Below are positions 61,731-64,000 of a DNA stretch of 64,000 nt, piece after piece. This DNA comes from Tyzzerella sp. (GTDB lineage: Bacteria > Bacillota > Clostridia > Lachnospirales > Anaerotignaceae). A program made the translations under genes and the position numbers. The first letter of the stretch is position 1. Each line of letters opens with the position of its first letter. The stretch spans positions 1 through 64,000 of the forward strand of contig DXZA01000040.1 in the NCBI GenBank assembly GCA_019415525.1, given 5' to 3'. Under the pieces are notes generated by a model that was not told where the DNA came from, did no database searches, and was given only the letters and a program-made list of their open reading frames with translations.

Positions 61731-61999
61731 GGTAACTAAGGTAACTAATTTTTGTAACGTTAGTTACCTCAAAAAACATTGATATTTCAACCTTTATAGG
61801 TAAAAGGTAATTAAGGTAACTAATATTATATAGAGATATATAAAATATAGGATTTATAGAAATTATAGTACTTAGTTTATTCTATAAATTCTATAATTCA
61901 TAATACTAAGAGAAAATATTGTTACCTTAGTTACCATTATACAAGAAATGTTGATTTTTAAAGGTTTATAGAGGTAACTAAAAAATGAGAAGTAACTAA
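61731..61999. repeat. Iteron-like GGTAACTAA repeats, possible phage origin
   Basis: The 9-mer GGTAACTAA or a one-base variant lies at 61731, 61740, 61806 (GGTAATTAA), 61815, 61973 and 61991 (AGTAACTAA), and in reverse at 61760 and 61927, with a weaker reverse copy at 61918. Copies come in abutting pairs. About 90 bases of nearly pure A/T lie between the left and right groups. The 319-base gap has no ORF. Repeats plus an A/T-rich stretch beside a primase-helicase gene look like a replication origin. Confidence 0.6.
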
Positions 62000-62041
62000 A
62001 AAAGTACATTTATAGAATTTTAGAGGTTAATTTTTAAAAAA

Positions 62042-62338
62042 ATGAGAGAAAAAGAGATTGAAATGTATTTATGTAAACTAATTAAACAAAATAAAGGTAT
62101 TTCATTAAAACTAATATCGGCAGGAATGGCAGGTATTCCGGACAGACTTATATTATTACCAAAAGGAAAAATAGCTTTTGTTGAATTAAAAGCACCCAAT
62201 AAAAAGCCTAGACCATTACAGAGATATACCCATAAATTATTAAAAGAACTTGGATTTAAAGTTTTTGTTATAGATTCAAAAGAAGGAGTAAAAACATTTG
62301 TAGAGGAGGTAATAAAAAATGGAGTTTATACCTCATAA
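62042..62338 (+). CDS. VRR-NUC domain nuclease
   Basis: A 98-residue single-domain nuclease of the PD-(D/E)XK type. GMAGIPDRLILL provides the active-site Asp and IAFVELKAPNKK the Glu-x-Lys pair. Phage VRR-NUC proteins often resolve DNA branches and stand beside SNF2 helicases, as here. The ribosome site is weak (AGAGG about 16 bases before ATG 62042). Its end overlaps the helicase start by 20 bases. Confidence 0.92.
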   Translation: MREKEIEMYLCKLIKQNKGISLKLISAGMAGIPDRLILLPKGKIAFVELKAPNKKPRPLQRYTHKLLKELGFKVFVIDSKEGVKTFVEEVIKNGVYTS

Positions 62339-63680
62339 ATATCAGCAAATGGCTATAAACAAAATATATGAAACTGAAAGAGCCGGATTGTTTTTGGATA
62401 TGGGACTTGGAAAAACAGTTATTTCTTTAACGGCTATTGATAATTTAATCAATGACCGTTTTGAGGTATCAAAGGTTTTAGTTATTGCACCTCTACGAGT
62501 GGCAGAGGATACCTGGAGCAAAGAGAGTGACAAATGGAACCACCTTAAACATCTTAAAATTTCTAAGATTTTAGGAACACCTACACAAAGAAGAAAAGCA
62601 TTAGCCAAAGAAGCTGACATATATGTTATCAATAGGGAAAATGTTGTGTGGCTTACAAATGAACTTTCTGACCTTGGAAACAGTTGGCCTTTTGATATGG
62701 TGGTTATTGATGAGTTATCATCTTTTAAAAGTCCTAAAAGTCAAAGGTTTAGAGCATTAAAGAAATATATTACAAGAGCAAAAAGAGTTGTTGGACTTAC
62801 AGGAACTCCTGCACCTAACGGGCTTATGGATTTATGGTCTCAAATATATTTACTTGATAGTGGAAAGCGTTTAGGTAAAACTATTACAGGATATAGAGAA
62901 AAGTATTTCACACCAAATCAGAGAAATGCTACAACAGTATTTAATTATAAGCCTAAAGAGTTTGCAGAACAGCATATAAGAGAAGCTATATCTGATATAT
63001 GCATCTCTATGAGGGCAGAAGACTGGCTTGATATGCCTGAAAGAATTGATAATATCCAAGCTGTTAAATTATCTGAAAAAGAGCAAGAAGAGTATAACAC
63101 ATTTGAAAGAGAAAGTTATTTACAATTCTTAGAAGGCGAAATAACAGCAGCATCAAGAGCAGCTTTGACTAATAAACTTTTACAGTTTTCTAACGGTGCA
63201 GTATATAATGCTGACGGGGAATATATTAAAATACACGATAAAAAACTTAGTGCATTAGAGGAAATTATAGAGTTGTCTAATGGTAAACCTGTATTATGCT
63301 TTTATTCTTATAAGCACGATTTAGAAAGAATACTTGAGAAGTTTCCAGAGGCTGTTAAACTTAATAATTCTGATGACATAACAGCTTGGAACAATGGAGA
63401 TATTCCACTTCTACTTGCACACCCTGCCGGAGCCGGTCACGGTCTTAATCTTCAAGGTGGTGGAAATATTATTGTGTGGTTCGGTCTTACTTGGTCTTTG
63501 GAGTTATACCAACAAGCTAATGCTAGGCTATACAGACAAGGGCAAACAGAGGATAGTGTTATAATACATCATCTAATTACAGAGGGTTCTGCTGATGAGC
63601 GAGTATTACAAGCACTTATTAATAAAAAAGATGTACAAGATGATTTGTTAGATAGCTTAAAGGCTAAGTATGGTAAATAA
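62319..63680 (+). CDS. Phage SNF2-type DEAD/DEAH helicase
   Basis: A 453-residue superfamily 2 ATPase. Motif I is FLDMGLGKT (about residue 27-35), motif II is VIDELSS (DELS in place of DEAH), motif III GLTGTPAPNG, and motifs V/VI are in the C-terminal domain (PAGAGHGLNLQGG, QQANARLYRQGQ). GAGGAGG within the VRR-NUC gene serves ATG 62319, so the two proteins are made together. It probably remodels or translocates on phage DNA with the nuclease. Confidence 0.93.
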   Translation: MEFIPHKYQQMAINKIYETERAGLFLDMGLGKTVISLTAIDNLINDRFEVSKVLVIAPLRVAEDTWSKESDKWNHLKHLKISKILGTPTQRRKALAKEADIYVINRENVVWLTNELSDLGNSWPFDMVVIDELSSFKSPKSQRFRALKKYITRAKRVVGLTGTPAPNGLMDLWSQIYLLDSGKRLGKTITGYREKYFTPNQRNATTVFNYKPKEFAEQHIREAISDICISMRAEDWLDMPERIDNIQAVKLSEKEQEEYNTFERESYLQFLEGEITAASRAALTNKLLQFSNGAVYNADGEYIKIHDKKLSALEEIIELSNGKPVLCFYSYKHDLERILEKFPEAVKLNNSDDITAWNNGDIPLLLAHPAGAGHGLNLQGGGNIIVWFGLTWSLELYQQANARLYRQGQTEDSVIIHHLITEGSADERVLQALINKKDVQDDLLDSLKAKYGK

Positions 63681-63694
63681 GGGAGCTGGTATGG

Positions 63695-64000
63695 GTGACT
63701 AAAAAAGAATTAAACAGATATAAAGAAACTTACAGACAAGCCCGTAAATGCTTGGAACTTTTACAGATAAAGCAAAATAAGAAACAGGCTAATCTACAAA
63801 GAGAGGCTATCACTATTGTAGATTTAAAAGACTTAATATGTAAAGCAGTTGATGAGCTTCAACGTATAGAGGCATTTATAAGAACTATACCGAATATAAA
63901 TGTAAGAAGGGCTTTAACATCAAAGTACATAGAGGGTTTAACTTGGGCAGAGGTTGCCAAAAAGTGGGGGTATAAAAATGGGGAAATTGTAAGAAAACAC
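63695..64000 (+). CDS. Phage late-gene sigma-like regulator (partial)
   Basis: An open frame from GTG 63695 to the right edge gives 102 residues. It is helical with a C-terminal region-4-like HTH (RALTSKYIEGLTWAEVAKKW), as in the ArpU/RinA/DUF1492 proteins that switch on phage packaging genes. GGGAGCTGG precedes the GTG; the ATG four bases earlier hits a stop after three codons. Late genes are expected just beyond the edge. The C-terminal end is missing. Confidence 0.7.
   Translation, partial: MTKKELNRYKETYRQARKCLELLQIKQNKKQANLQREAITIVDLKDLICKAVDELQRIEAFIRTIPNINVRRALTSKYIEGLTWAEVAKKWGYKNGEIVRKH

Noticed and set aside
61731..61999. CRISPR array
   Set aside because: The repeats are only nine bases, occur in both orientations, abut each other and have no regular spacers.

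Overview
The window looks like the chromosome of a low-GC, strictly anaerobic Firmicute of the class Clostridia, probably near Lachnospirales. The signs are very A+T-rich DNA with A/T-ending codons, strong AGGAGG-type ribosome sites, a HrcA/CIRCE-controlled groES-groEL operon, an anaerobe-type hybrid cluster protein, a DUF4317 protein, S-layer-homology and stalk-domain secreted proteins, and a yybP-ykoY manganese riboswitch. No rRNA or tRNA gene and no CRISPR array was seen.

Positions 1-23,700 hold chromosomal housekeeping, signalling and surface genes: the tail of a WYL-domain regulator beside rtcB, a YjdF-like membrane protein, a LacI-type regulator, a large hybrid histidine kinase, a secreted alkaline phosphatase, a YibE/F membrane protein, a 2471-residue S-layer-anchored adhesin built from almost identical repeats, a cupin-hcp pair, a DUF4317 protein, a Gfo/Idh oxidoreductase and an AI-2E-family exporter.

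Positions 22,700-30,600 form a galactoside module: LacI-type regulator, GH42 beta-galactosidase, GH36 alpha-galactosidase and a GPH-family sugar:cation symporter. Both internal promoter regions carry repeated AGTAAA/TTTACT half-sites. A glycerol-facilitator gene follows, interrupted by one in-frame TAG. Positions 30,650-32,300 hold a compact ECF sigma/anti-sigma operon headed by a small secreted repeat protein, behind an ECF-type promoter candidate. Then come riboswitch-controlled mntP, an old-yellow-enzyme homologue, a membrane diguanylate cyclase, a possible lone PD-(D/E)XK nuclease, a two-protein surface/glycosyltransferase cluster (37,400-40,400), a HAD phosphatase, groESL, guaA and a secreted GH26-like protein with stalk domains.

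From about 47,200 to the right edge lies the left part of a siphovirus-like prophage. In order it has a tyrosine integrase, two small membrane proteins flanked by a duplicated small-RNA-like element, a CI-like repressor divergent from an early operon (back-to-back consensus promoters with palindromic operators), a BRO/KilAC antirepressor, a run of small early genes, a PAPS-reductase-like PP-loop protein, a DUF2800 nuclease, a DUF2815 ssDNA-binding protein, a family A DNA polymerase, an HTH-MazG fusion, a VapE-type primase/helicase, an iteron-like non-coding region that may be the phage origin, a VRR-NUC nuclease, a SNF2 helicase and the start of a late regulator. Packaging and structural genes must lie beyond the right edge. 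The best leads for something undescribed are the sigma/anti-sigma/secreted-repeat operon, the paired surface proteins with their glycosyltransferase, the prophage small-RNA-like element with membrane proteins, the iteron region, and the HTH-MazG fusion.
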